A stretch of DNA of 25,600 nt from positions 7,501 to 33,100 of the forward strand of contig CAUYUJ010001748.1 of NCBI GenBank assembly GCA_963575745.1, read 5' to 3'. The notes beneath the pieces are model-generated. The model worked only from the letters and a program-made list of their open reading frames with translations, searched no databases and was not told the origin of the DNA. A program made the translations under genes and the position numbers. The stretch is from Prorocentrum cordatum (lineage: Eukaryota; Sar; Dinophyceae; Prorocentrales; Prorocentraceae). Every line of letters begins with the position of its first letter. Position 1 is the first letter of the stretch. This document shows, piece by piece, positions 18,179 to 25,360 of the stretch.

Positions 18179-18189
18179 TACTAGCACGT

Positions 18190-18935
18190 GGGGACACACC
18201 GTTCTCACCAGTGCCAGGGTTTTCATAGGAGGCGGGCAATACCCCCACTTTGTGGGGGGGCCGGTTCAAGCTCTACCAAATTTCCAAACGACTCTTCGCC
18301 ACCACCCACACCCAGCTTCCCGCCCTATGACGTTCGGACACTTCACTTCGTGGCATGCGGACGACCGTGGCTACTATTCAGGGCCCCGCGGCCGACGACG
18401 ACGGCGTGCGCGCGCGAAGAAAAAACGAATGTGTCCCGCATGGTATTATTTGACAGGGATGATGGCCCTGGCAGGTGCGCAACCGTTGTTGCAGAAGTTC
18501 GAAAAAGTTGCTCGCAAAAGCCCGTTTGACAGAAATGATTAAAAAGTGTTGGGTTTCCTACGAATCCGCAAGAGCGCGCGGGATGAAATTTTGACATTTT
18601 TTTTGAAAAAAACATTGGTTTTTTGATGTTTTTATGTTAAAATCGCTACGAAAACTAAGGTTTTGGAAGGATTTCGTCTTGCGCGCGCGAATGTCCACTT
18701 TACCTTATTTTTTGCAAGGGATTCTTGAAGTTTGGTTATGTTAGAACAAGAAATGTCCACTTTAGCTTATTTTTTGCAAGGGAAAACGATCGTAACAAAA
18801 CAACCGGATCCGGACCAACCCGTTTTGCCTGAGACTTCCTCACGAAAATGATGAAAATGTGGCTGCGGCCTAGGCGCGGCGAGGGGGCCGCGCACCAGGG
18901 GCCCCAACAATAATTATTCTTTAGAAGTAATAATG
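18190..18935 (+). repeat. T module, copy 1
   Basis: A ~750-base block present again at 21043-21787. It begins GGGGACACACCGTTCTCACC and has the hairpin CCCCCAC-TTT-GTGGGGG at 18242-18258. A GC-balanced part to about 18590 is followed by an A/T-rich part with a direct repeat (AATGTCCACTTTA...TTTTTTGCAAGGGA at 18689 and 18752), and it ends CAATAATTATTCTTTAGAA before a CAA array. Against copy 2 the first ~400 bases differ at about four sites; the rest differs at dozens, with indels. Nature unknown: it may be a non-autonomous element or a segment of a larger one. Confidence 0.8.
18327..18542 (+). CDS. Hypothetical 71-aa ORF in T module, copy 1
   Basis: Not recognised. The frame begins MTFGHFTSWHADDRGYY, has an Arg/Lys-rich cluster at residues 21-34 (nuclear-targeting-like), then a hydrophobic stretch CPAWYYLTGMMALAGA (36-51) and a basic tail ending SPFDRND. 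It lies in the well-conserved half of the T module and has an equal-length partner at 21179-21394. Two caveats: the frame is open upstream through the CAA array, so the start is a guess, and two other frames are also open here, one of them (18188-18529) giving 113 codons in which the base-18490 change between copies is silent. The two copies differ in this frame by Leu/Ser and Asp/Val. A chance frame is as likely as a gene. Confidence 0.2.
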   Translation: MTFGHFTSWHADDRGYYSGPRGRRRRRARAKKKRMCPAWYYLTGMMALAGAQPLLQKFEKVARKSPFDRND

Positions 18936-18974
18936 TTCAACAACAACAACAAGCAGCAACAACAACAACACAGC

Positions 18975-19069
<95 letters not shown>
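18936..19069 (+). repeat. CAA microsatellite
   Basis: Almost pure CAA after the T-module tail CAATAATTATTCTTTAGAA and TAATGTTCAA, ending CAACAATCATGTTAAGACTG at the next Q module. Confidence 0.95.
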
Positions 19070-19070
<1 letters not shown>

Positions 19071-19315
19071 CATGTTAAGACTGTTCGCCCTTATCTGCTC
19101 GAGTGTCCGATAACGCGTATTTCCCAAACCCTCGATACCCGCCCTCTTCGTCTTCGATCGAACCCCTTTTGGGGGGTATACCTTTCTTCCCTGCAGGCCG
19201 GGCCCCGGCAAGCGGCGGGGCGGCCGCGGACCGTCGGCCTGGCCAGCGGCAGCGCTGATCGGCGGGGCGGCCGCGGACCGTCGACCCGACCCCAAGAGGG
19301 ACGGACAGGGGACCG
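19070..19315 (+). repeat. Q module, unit 4 (young)
   Basis: It starts TCATGTTAAGACTGTTCGC, keeps CCCTCGATACCCGCCC, GTCTTCGATC and the hairpin CCCC-TTTT-GGGG (19163-19174), then has GGTATACCTTTCTTCCCTGC and a GC-rich part with an internal direct repeat of GGCGGGGCGGCCGCGGACCG (about 19212 and 19260). It closes ACAGGGGACCGACCACGACG. Nearly identical to 21998-22242 and 23188-23435. The minus-strand frames over it are 200-320 codons only because they join neighbouring minisatellites. Confidence 0.9.
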
Positions 19316-19339
19316 ACCACGACGACGACGACGACGACG

Positions 19340-19387
<48 letters not shown>

Positions 19388-19395
19388 ACGAGCGA
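19316..19395 (+). repeat. GAC microsatellite
   Basis: About 25 GAC/ACG triplets with one GTC and one GGC variant, between the end of Q and GCGAAAGCGAGAGCGAGAGA. The same array occurs at the same place in units 5 and 6. Confidence 0.95.
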
Positions 19396-19419
19396 AAGCG
19401 AGAGCGAGAGAGAACGACA

Positions 19420-20532
19420 GCAGGGCCACAAGGACACGAAGTAGGCCACGAAGGGCGACAGCGGGGACACGAAGGGAATGCGTATGGGGCCACGAAGAGC
19501 GCGAACGAGCGGGGGCCACGAAGGGCATACGTATACTGGGCCACGGAGGGCAAGGACGGGGCCACTGACGGCAGCAACGGGGCCACGAAGGGCAGCGAGG
19601 GGGCCACGAAGGGCAACAGCGGGACCACGAAGGACATGAACTAGGCCACGAAGGGCGACAACGGGGCCACGAAGGGAATGCGTATGGGGCCACGAAGAGC
19701 GCGAACGAGCGGGGGCCACGAAGGGCAGATAATGCGGGGCCACAGAAGGCAACGATGGGGCCACTGAGGGTAGCAACTGGGCCACGTAGGACAGTGAGGG
19801 GACCCCAAACGGCGACAGCGGGGCCACGAAGGGCACGCACATGGGACCACAACGGGCGCGAACGAACGGGGGCCACGAAGGGCATACGTATATTGGGCCG
19901 CGGAGGGCAAGGACGGGGCCACTGAAGGCAGCAACGGGGCCACGAACAGCAGCGAGGGGTCCACGAAGGGCGACAGCGGGGCCACGAAGGGCATGCATAT
20001 GGGGCCACCACGGGCGCGAAAGAGCGGGGGCCACGAAGGGCATACATCTATGGGGCCACGAAAAGCAACGAGGGGGGCACGAAGGGCAGCGAGGGGGCCG
20101 CGAAGGGCTGCAAGGGGGCCACGAAGGGCTGCGACGGGGCCACGAAGGGCAGCGAAGGGGCCACGAAGGGCTGCAACGGGGCCACGAAACAAAGCGAGGG
20201 GGCCACGAAGGGCTGCAACGGGGCCACGAAAAGCAACGAGGGGGGCACGAAGGGCAGCGAGGGGGCCGCGAAGGGCTGCAAGGGGGCCACGAAGGGCAGC
20301 GAGGGGGCCGCGAAGGGCAGCGAAGGGGCCACGAAGGGCTGCAACGGGGCCACGAAACAAAGCGAGGGGGCCACGAAGGGCTGCAACGGGGCCACGATTG
20401 GCAGCGAGGAGGCCACGAGGGGCTGCAACGGGGCCGCGAAGGGCAGCGAGGGGGCCACGAAGGGCTGCAACGGGGCCACGAAACAAAGCGAGGGGGCCAC
20501 GAAGGGCTGCAACGGGGCCACGAAGGGCAGCG
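19420..20532 (+). repeat. 21-bp minisatellite (GGGGCCACGAAGGGC), long array
   Basis: Units of 21 bases built on GGGGCCACGAAGGGC plus a variable six (TGCAAC, AGCGAG, TGCAAG) or GGGGCCACGAAACAAAGCGA. The left part (19420-20060) is arranged in larger units of roughly 170-200 bases marked by GGAATGCGTATGGGGCCACG-type variants. The right part (20060-20532) is nearly pure 21-mers with the ACAAAG variant returning near 20178, 20345, 20470 and a few others. Because 21 is a multiple of three, both strands carry long frames (281 codons at 20486-19641, minus, as a seven-residue LRGPVAA repeat; Gly/Pro/Arg/Ala-rich on plus). No start or terminus outside the repeat supports a gene. Confidence 0.9.
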
Positions 20533-20824
20533 AGATCCCGATTCTTAGGTAATCTGCGAGGGAGTCCTTAACGAGAGCGCGACTCCAGGGTGCCTGGGTA
20601 TCGGGAGCGCGGCGCCTGAATAAATTGCACAGCGAGGACGCTTTTCTTCCGTAAATTGCAAGCAAGTCTCCAGCGAGAGCGCGACTCCAGAGCGCCGGGA
20701 GAGCGATTCCTGAATAGATTATAAGGAAGTCCCAAGCGAGAGCGCGATTCCTGAATAAAATGCAAGAAAGTCTCGGGCGGGAGCGGGGGTCCTGGCTAAA
20801 TTGTGAGGAAGTCTCAAGCGGGAG
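20533..20824 (+). repeat. R41 satellite, unit 4
   Basis: Six to seven units with AGCGAGAGCGCGA or GGCGGGAGCGGGGGTCCT cores separated by TGAATAAATTGC-like sequence. The last full unit is followed by AAGTCTCAAGCGGGAGCCG at the P junction. It aligns with units 5 and 6 but is more diverged from them than they are from each other. Confidence 0.85.
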
Positions 20825-20988
20825 CCGTTGTTATTATAACCCGGGGGCCAACGACACAGTTGACCCTCAAGACTTTCCCTGATAAAAAAAACAGGGTGCA
20901 AGCCCCGGGAAGGGCACTTCAATCGAGAAAAAGCAATGTGCACCAGACGGGAGGATCAATCATAATTATTCTTCAGAAATGCGCGTTC

Positions 20989-20990
<2 letters not shown>
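20825..20990 (+). repeat. P module, unit 4
   Basis: CCGTTGTTATTATAACCCGG, ACACAGTTGACCCTCAAGAC, TTTCCCTGATAAAAAAAA, GCAAGCCCCGGGAAGGGCAC, TTCAATCGAGAAAAAGC and the tail CATAATTATTCTTCAGAAATG leading to GTTCAA and CAA. Same block order as units 1-3 and 5. Confidence 0.85.

Positions 20991-21030
<40 letters not shown>
20991..21030 (+). repeat. Short CAA microsatellite
   Basis: About 13 CAA triplets between the P-module tail and TCATTTAAGACTG, which here introduces T copy 2 instead of Q. Confidence 0.95.
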
Positions 21031-21787
21031 CATTTAAGACTGGGGACACTCCGTTCTCACCAGTGCCAGGGTTTTCATAGGAGGCGGGCAATACCCCCAC
21101 TTTGTGGGGGGGCCGGTTCAAGCTCTACCAAATTTCCAAACGACTCTTCGCCACCACCCACACCCAGCTTCCCGCCCTATGACGTTCGGACACTTCACTT
21201 CGTGGCATGCGGACGACCGTGGCTACTATTCAGGGCCCCGCGGCCGACGACGACGGCGTGCGCGCGCGAAGAAAAAACGAATGTGTCCCGCATGGTATTA
21301 TTTGACAGGGATGATGGCCCTGGCAGGTGCGCAACCGTTGTCGCAGAAGTTCGAAAAAGTTGCTCGCAAAAGCCCGTTTGACAGAAATGTTTAAAAAGTG
21401 TTGGGTTTCCTACGAATCCGCAAGAGCGCGCGGGATGAGATTTTGACAATTTTTTGTTGAAAAACCATTGGTTTTTTGATGTTTTTATGTTAAAATCGCT
21501 GCGAACACTAAGGTTTTGGAAGGATTTCGTCTTGCGCGCGCGAATGTCCACTTTACCTTATTTTTTGCAAGGGATTCTTGAAATTTGATTATATTAGAAC
21601 AAGAAATGTCATTTTCTATTGTTTTTTGCAAGGGAAAGCGGATTACAACAAAACAACCGGATCCTGTACACACCCTCTTTTCTGAGGCTTCCTCACGAAA
21701 ATGATGAAAATGTAGCTGCGGCCTAGGCGGCGCAGGGGGGGCGCGCACCAGGGGGCCCAACAATAATTATTCTTTAGAATAAATAAT
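21031..21787 (+). repeat. T module, copy 2
   Basis: A second copy of 18190-18935, in the same orientation and about 2,851 bases away. It opens TCATTTAAGACTGGGGACAC; the TTAAGACTG is the border that normally starts Q, so T and Q enter at the same sequence. The CCCCCAC-TTT-GTGGGGG hairpin is kept at about 21093-21110. The 3' half is clearly diverged: the second TGTCCACTTTA repeat is changed to TGTCATTTTCTA. It ends CAATAATTATTCTTTAGAA then a CAA array. Confidence 0.85.
21179..21394 (+). CDS. Hypothetical 71-aa ORF in T module, copy 2
   Basis: Partner of the frame at 18327-18542, same length, same basic cluster and hydrophobic segment, with two differences: Leu to Ser in the stretch after the hydrophobic part, and the last residue Asp to Val. 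The stop TAA and the flanking AAAAAGTGTTGG are shared. Both changes are non-synonymous in this frame, which argues weakly against coding. No function can be named. Confidence 0.2.
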   Translation: MTFGHFTSWHADDRGYYSGPRGRRRRRARAKKKRMCPAWYYLTGMMALAGAQPLSQKFEKVARKSPFDRNV

Positions 21788-21820
21788 GTTCAACAACAAC
21801 AGCAGCAGCAGCAACAACAA

Positions 21821-21851
<31 letters not shown>

Positions 21852-21910
21852 AACAACAACAACAACATAAACAACAAAAACCAAAACAACAAACAAAAAC
21901 AACAAAACCA

Positions 21911-21958
<48 letters not shown>

Positions 21959-21960
21959 CT

Positions 21961-21997
<37 letters not shown>
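21788..21997 (+). repeat. CAA microsatellite
   Basis: About 210 bases of CAA with CAG, AAA and CTA interruptions (cluster at 21868-21915). It follows the T tail and precedes Q unit 5 through CAATAAATTTAAAACCGTTCG. Confidence 0.95.
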
Positions 21998-21998
<1 letters not shown>

Positions 21999-22242
21999 AA
22001 ATTTAAAACCGTTCGCCCTTATATGCTCGAGTGTCCAATAACGCGTATTTCCCAAACCCTCGATACCCGCCCTCTTCGTCTTCGATCGAACCCCTTTTGG
22101 GGGGTATACCTTTCTTCCCTGCAGGCCGGGCCCCGGCAAGCGGCGGGGCGGCCGCGGACCGTCGGCCTGGCCAGCGGCAGCGCTGATCGGCGGGGCGGCC
22201 GCGGACCGTCGACCCGACCCCAAAACGGACGGACAGGGGACC
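21998..22242 (+). repeat. Q module, unit 5 (young)
   Basis: Near-identical to units 4 and 6. The hairpin CCCC-TTTT-GGGG is at 22091-22102, and the GGCGGGGCGGCCGCGGACCG direct repeat is present twice. The opening TTTAAAACCGTTCGCCC is slightly altered from TTTAAGACTGTTCGC. Confidence 0.9.
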
Positions 22243-22325
22243 GACCACGACGACGCCGACGACGACGACGACGACGAAGACGTCGACGACGACGGCGACG
22301 ACGACGACGACGGCGACGACGAGCG
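22243..22325 (+). repeat. GAC microsatellite
   Basis: GAC triplets with GCC, GAA and GTC variants, same position as in units 4 and 6, before GCGAAAGCGAGAGCGAGAGA. Confidence 0.95.
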
Positions 22326-22350
22326 AAAGCGAGAGCGAGAGAGAACGACA

Positions 22351-22590
22351 GCAGGGCCACGAAGGACATGAACTAGGCCACGAAGGGCGACAACGGGGCC
22401 ACGAAGGGAATGCGTATGGGGCCACGAAGAGCGCGAACGAGCGGGGGCCACGAAGGGCGGATAATGCGGGGCCACAGAAGGCAACGATGGGGCCACTGAG
22501 GGTAGCAACTGGGCCACGTAGGACAGTGAGGGGACCACAAACGGCGACAGCGAGGCCACGAAGGGCATGCGCATGGGGCCACAATGGGCG
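22351..22590 (+). repeat. 21-bp minisatellite, short form, unit 5
   Basis: About 240 bases of GGGGCCACGAAGGGC-type units, equivalent to the left part of the array in unit 4 (variants GGAATGCGTATGGGGCCACG and GGGTAGCAACTGGGCCACGT). The pure 21-mer expansion of unit 4 is absent. Confidence 0.85.
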
Positions 22591-22843
22591 CGACTCCTGG
22601 GTGCCTGGGTGTCGGGAGCGCGGCGCTTGAGCAAATTGCAAGAAATTCCAACGCAACGGCGCTATTCTTCATTAAATTGCAAGCAAGTCTCCAGCGAGAG
22701 CGACTCCAGAGCGCCGGAAGTGCGATTCCTGAATAAATCGTAAGGAAGTCCCAAGCGAGAGCGCGACTCCTCAATAAAATGCGGGGAAGTCTCGGGCGGG
22801 AGCGGGGGTCCTGGCTAAATTGTGAGGAAGTCTCAAGCGGGAA
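22591..22843 (+). repeat. R41 satellite, unit 5
   Basis: Six units; about four substitutions in the first ~220 bases against unit 6 (23761-23991). It ends AAGTCTCAAGCGGGAACCG at the P junction. Confidence 0.85.
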
Positions 22844-23005
22844 CCGTTGTTGTTGTAACCCGGAGGCCAGGGGCCCAGATTGAGCATCAAGATTCTCCCT
22901 GTCAAAAAACAAAGTGCGAGCGTCGAGGGGCACACTTTGATTGAGAAAAAACAGTATGCACCAGTGGGGGGATCAACAATAATTATTCTTCAGAAATGAG
23001 AATTC
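22844..23005 (+). repeat. P module, unit 5
   Basis: CCGTTGTTGTTGTAACCCGG, AGATTGAGCATCAAGATTC, TCCCTGTCAAAAAACAAAG, CACTTTGATTGAGAAAAAAC and the tail CAATAATTATTCTTCAGAA, then GAGAATTCAA and CAA. Same blocks and order as the other P copies. Confidence 0.85.
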
Positions 23006-23061
<56 letters not shown>

Positions 23062-23103
23062 CTACTACTACAACTACAACTACAACAACAACAACAGAAA
23101 CAG

Positions 23104-23138
<35 letters not shown>

Positions 23139-23146
23139 CCAACACC

Positions 23147-23187
<41 letters not shown>
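23006..23187 (+). repeat. CAA microsatellite
   Basis: About 182 bases of CAA with a CTA cluster (23060-23085), GAAACAGAAAC (23095-23106) and CACCAACACC near 23137. It ends CAACAATCATTTTAAGACTG at Q unit 6. Confidence 0.95.
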
Positions 23188-23188
<1 letters not shown>

Positions 23189-23435
23189 CATTTTAAGACT
23201 GTTCGCCCTTATCTGCTCGAGTGTCCAACAACGCGTATTTCCCAAACCCTCGATACCCGCCCTCTTCGTCTTCGATCGAACCCCTTTTGGGGGGTATACT
23301 TTCTTCCCTGCAGGCCGGGCCCCGGCAAGCGGCGGGGCGGCCGCGGACCGTCGGCCTGGCCAGCGGCAGCGCTGATCGGCGGGGCGGCCGCGGACCGTCG
23401 ACCCGACCCCAAAACGGACGGACAGGGGACCGACC
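23188..23435 (+). repeat. Q module, unit 6 (young)
   Basis: Starts TCATTTTAAGACTGTTCGC, keeps GTCTTCGATC, the hairpin CCCC-TTTT-GGGG at 23281-23292 and the GC-rich direct repeat. Almost identical to unit 5. Confidence 0.9.
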
Positions 23436-23445
23436 ACGACGACGC

Positions 23446-23492
<47 letters not shown>

Positions 23493-23494
23493 AG
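23436..23494 (+). repeat. GAC microsatellite
   Basis: About 20 GAC triplets with two variants, shorter than in unit 5, before GCGAAAGCGAGAGCGAGAGA. Confidence 0.95.
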
Positions 23495-23522
23495 CGAAAG
23501 CGAGAGCGAGAGAGAACGACAG

Positions 23523-23760
23523 CAGGGCCACGAAGGACATGAACTGGGCCACGAACGGCGACAACGGGGCCACGAAGGGAATGCGTATGGGGCCACGAAG
23601 AGCGCGAACGAGCGGGGGCCACGAAGTGCAGATAATGCGGGGCCACAGATGGCAACGATGGGGCCACTGAGGGTAGCAACTGGGCCACGTAGGACAGTGA
23701 GGGGACCACAAACGGCGACAGCGAGGCCACGAAGGGCATGCGCATGGGGCCACAATGGGC
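23523..23760 (+). repeat. 21-bp minisatellite, short form, unit 6
   Basis: Near-identical to 22351-22590, with a few substitutions (GGCCACGAACGGC, GAAGTGCAGATAATGC). Shows that units 5 and 6 are a recent duplication. Confidence 0.85.
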
Positions 23761-23991
23761 GCGACTCCTGGGTGCCTGGGTGTCGGGAGCGCGGCGCTTG
23801 AGCAAATTGCAAGAAATTCCAACGCAACGGCGCTATTCTTCAGTAAATTGCAAGCAAGTCTCCAGCGAGAGCGACTCCAGAGCGCCGGAAGTGCGATTCC
23901 TGAATAAATTGTAAGGAAGTCCCAAGCGAGAGCGCGATTCCTCAATAAAATGCGGGGAAGTCTCGGGCGGGAGCGGGGGTCCTGGCTAAAT
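23761..23991 (+). repeat. R41 satellite, unit 6 (cut off)
   Basis: Aligns with unit 5 base for base with about four changes until CCTGGCTAAAT at 23991, where unit 5 would continue TGTGAGGAAG into P. Unit 6 instead jumps to unrelated sequence, so the composite repeat cluster is broken here. Confidence 0.85.
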
Positions 23992-24131
23992 CCCACCAGC
24001 CCTTTAGGGCGTAGGTGGTCTAGGGGGTTTCCTCTGCCAACCCCCTTCTTCCCCTTCGGGGAGGGGTTTACACCTCTCCCTTTACCCCTCCCCACTGACC
24101 TGGACGGGGCCGGTCGCGAGGTGTCAGAGCG
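23992..24131. other. Hairpin-dense junction sequence
   Basis: Directly after the breakpoint: CCACCAGCCCTTTAGGGCG and GTAGGTGG form a nested hairpin (23993-24020), and CCCCTTCTTCCCCTTCGGGG with GAGGGG forms a second (about 24043-24066). Then comes the mixed sequence ACCTCTCCCTTTACCCCTCC. No gene. Possibly an RNA structure or the end of a mobile element. Confidence 0.45.
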
Positions 24132-25125
24132 TCCAAGATGGCCCAAGACAGCTCCAAGAGCGAACAGGCGAGAAAACACAAAACATTGATTTTACCTAGG
24201 TTTTGGAAGGATTTTGGCATCTTGGGGGGCCCAAGAGGCGACTCGAGGCACTCTGGAGGGGCGGGGCAAATAAGCACCCCCCCCTTCTTTGATAGATCTC
24301 CTCCAAGATGGCCCAAAGAGCGCCCCGAAGGCTCCCAAGAGCGCCCCAAGAGCGCCTCAAGAGGGCCCCAAGAGACCCCAAGAGGCCCCCAATAAGCCTC
24401 CAAGACGTTGCCAAGAGACCCCCAAGAGGCCCCAAGAGAGTCCAAGATGACCCAAGACGGCTCCAAGAGCGAAAAGGCGAGAAAGCAACAAACATTGATT
24501 TTACCTAGGTTTTGGAAGGATTTTGGCGTCTTGGGGGGCCCAAGAGGCGACTCGAGGCACTCTAGAGGGGCAGCGCTAATTGGGGACCCCCCCTTCTCTG
24601 ATCGATCTCCTGCAAGATGGCCCCAAGAGCGCCCCGAAGGCTCCCAAGAGCGCCCCAAGAGCGCCCCGAGAGCGCCCCAAGAGGCCCCAAGAGGCGCCCA
24701 ATAGGCCTCCAAAAGGCTCCCAAGAGACCCCCAAGAGGCCCAAGAGGCTCCCAAGACGGGTCCAAGAGCGAAAAGGCGAGAAAACAAAAAACATTGATTT
24801 TACCTAGGTTTTGGAAGGATTTTGGCCTCTTGAGGGGGGGGCCAAGAGGCGACTCGAGGCACTCTAGAGGGGCAGCGCTAATTGGGGACCCCCCCTTCTT
24901 TGATAGATCTCCTCCAAGATGGCCCCAAGAGCGCCTCGAAGGCTCCCGAGAGCGCCCCAAGAGCGCCTCAAGAGGGCCCCAAGAGGCCCCAAGAGGCCCC
25001 CAAGAGGCCTCCAAGAGGCCCCCAAGAGACCCCCAACAGGCCACAAGAGGCTCCCCGAGATACGCAAGAGGCCCCCGGGACCGCCAAGAGGCCCCAAGGA
25101 CGGCCCAAGAGGCCCCCAAGCTCGC
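24132..25125 (+). repeat. ~300-bp tandem repeat, three units
   Basis: The core AACATTGATTTTACCTAGG with GTTTTGGAAGGATTTTGG recurs at 24182, 24491 and 24790 (periods 309 and 299). Each unit runs: CCAAGA-rich start, GCTCCAAGAGCGAAAAGGCG, the core, a G-run, CCAAGAGGCGACTCGAGGCA, CTCTAGAGGGGC, a C-run with TTCTTTGATAGATCTCC, then a variable stretch of CCAAGAGGCCCC-type 9-11-mers. The last stretch (24900-25125) is the longest. Frames on the minus strand read as Gly/Trp/Leu-rich repeats (GASWGPLGA) and follow the DNA period. Confidence 0.9.
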
Positions 25126-25360
25126 AATTGTCCTCCTCCTCCTCCTCCTCCTCCTCCTCCTCCTCTTTTTCTTCCTCCTCCCTCCTCCCCCTCCCCCTCC
25201 TTCTCCTCCTCCTCCTCCTCCTCCTTCTCCTTTTCCTCCTTCTCGTCCTCCTCGTCCTCGCAGTCCTCCATCTCCTCCTCCTTCTATTCCTCCTCCTCCT
25301 CCTCCTGCTCCTCCTCCTGCTCCTCCTCTTCCTCCTCCTACTCCGACGACGACGGTTCCT
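25126..25360 (+). repeat. CCT/TCC microsatellite
   Basis: About 235 bases of CCT and TCC triplets with TTT, TTC and TCG interruptions, ending in CCTCCTACTCCGACGACGAC. All frames are open and low complexity. Confidence 0.9.

Noticed and set aside
17894-18184. Poly-Asn / poly-Gln / poly-Thr proteins over the CAA arrays
   Set aside because: All three CAA registers are open, and sibling arrays differ in length without keeping a frame.
19070-19180. Q module as a tRNA-derived SINE head (TTCGATC resembling a B box)
   Set aside because: Only the seven-base loop core matches; no A box at the right distance and no cloverleaf could be drawn.
24132-24910. AAGATGGC phrases as YY1-type regulatory sites
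   Set aside because: The phrase follows the repeat period and YY1 is an animal factor; chance match within a tandem repeat.
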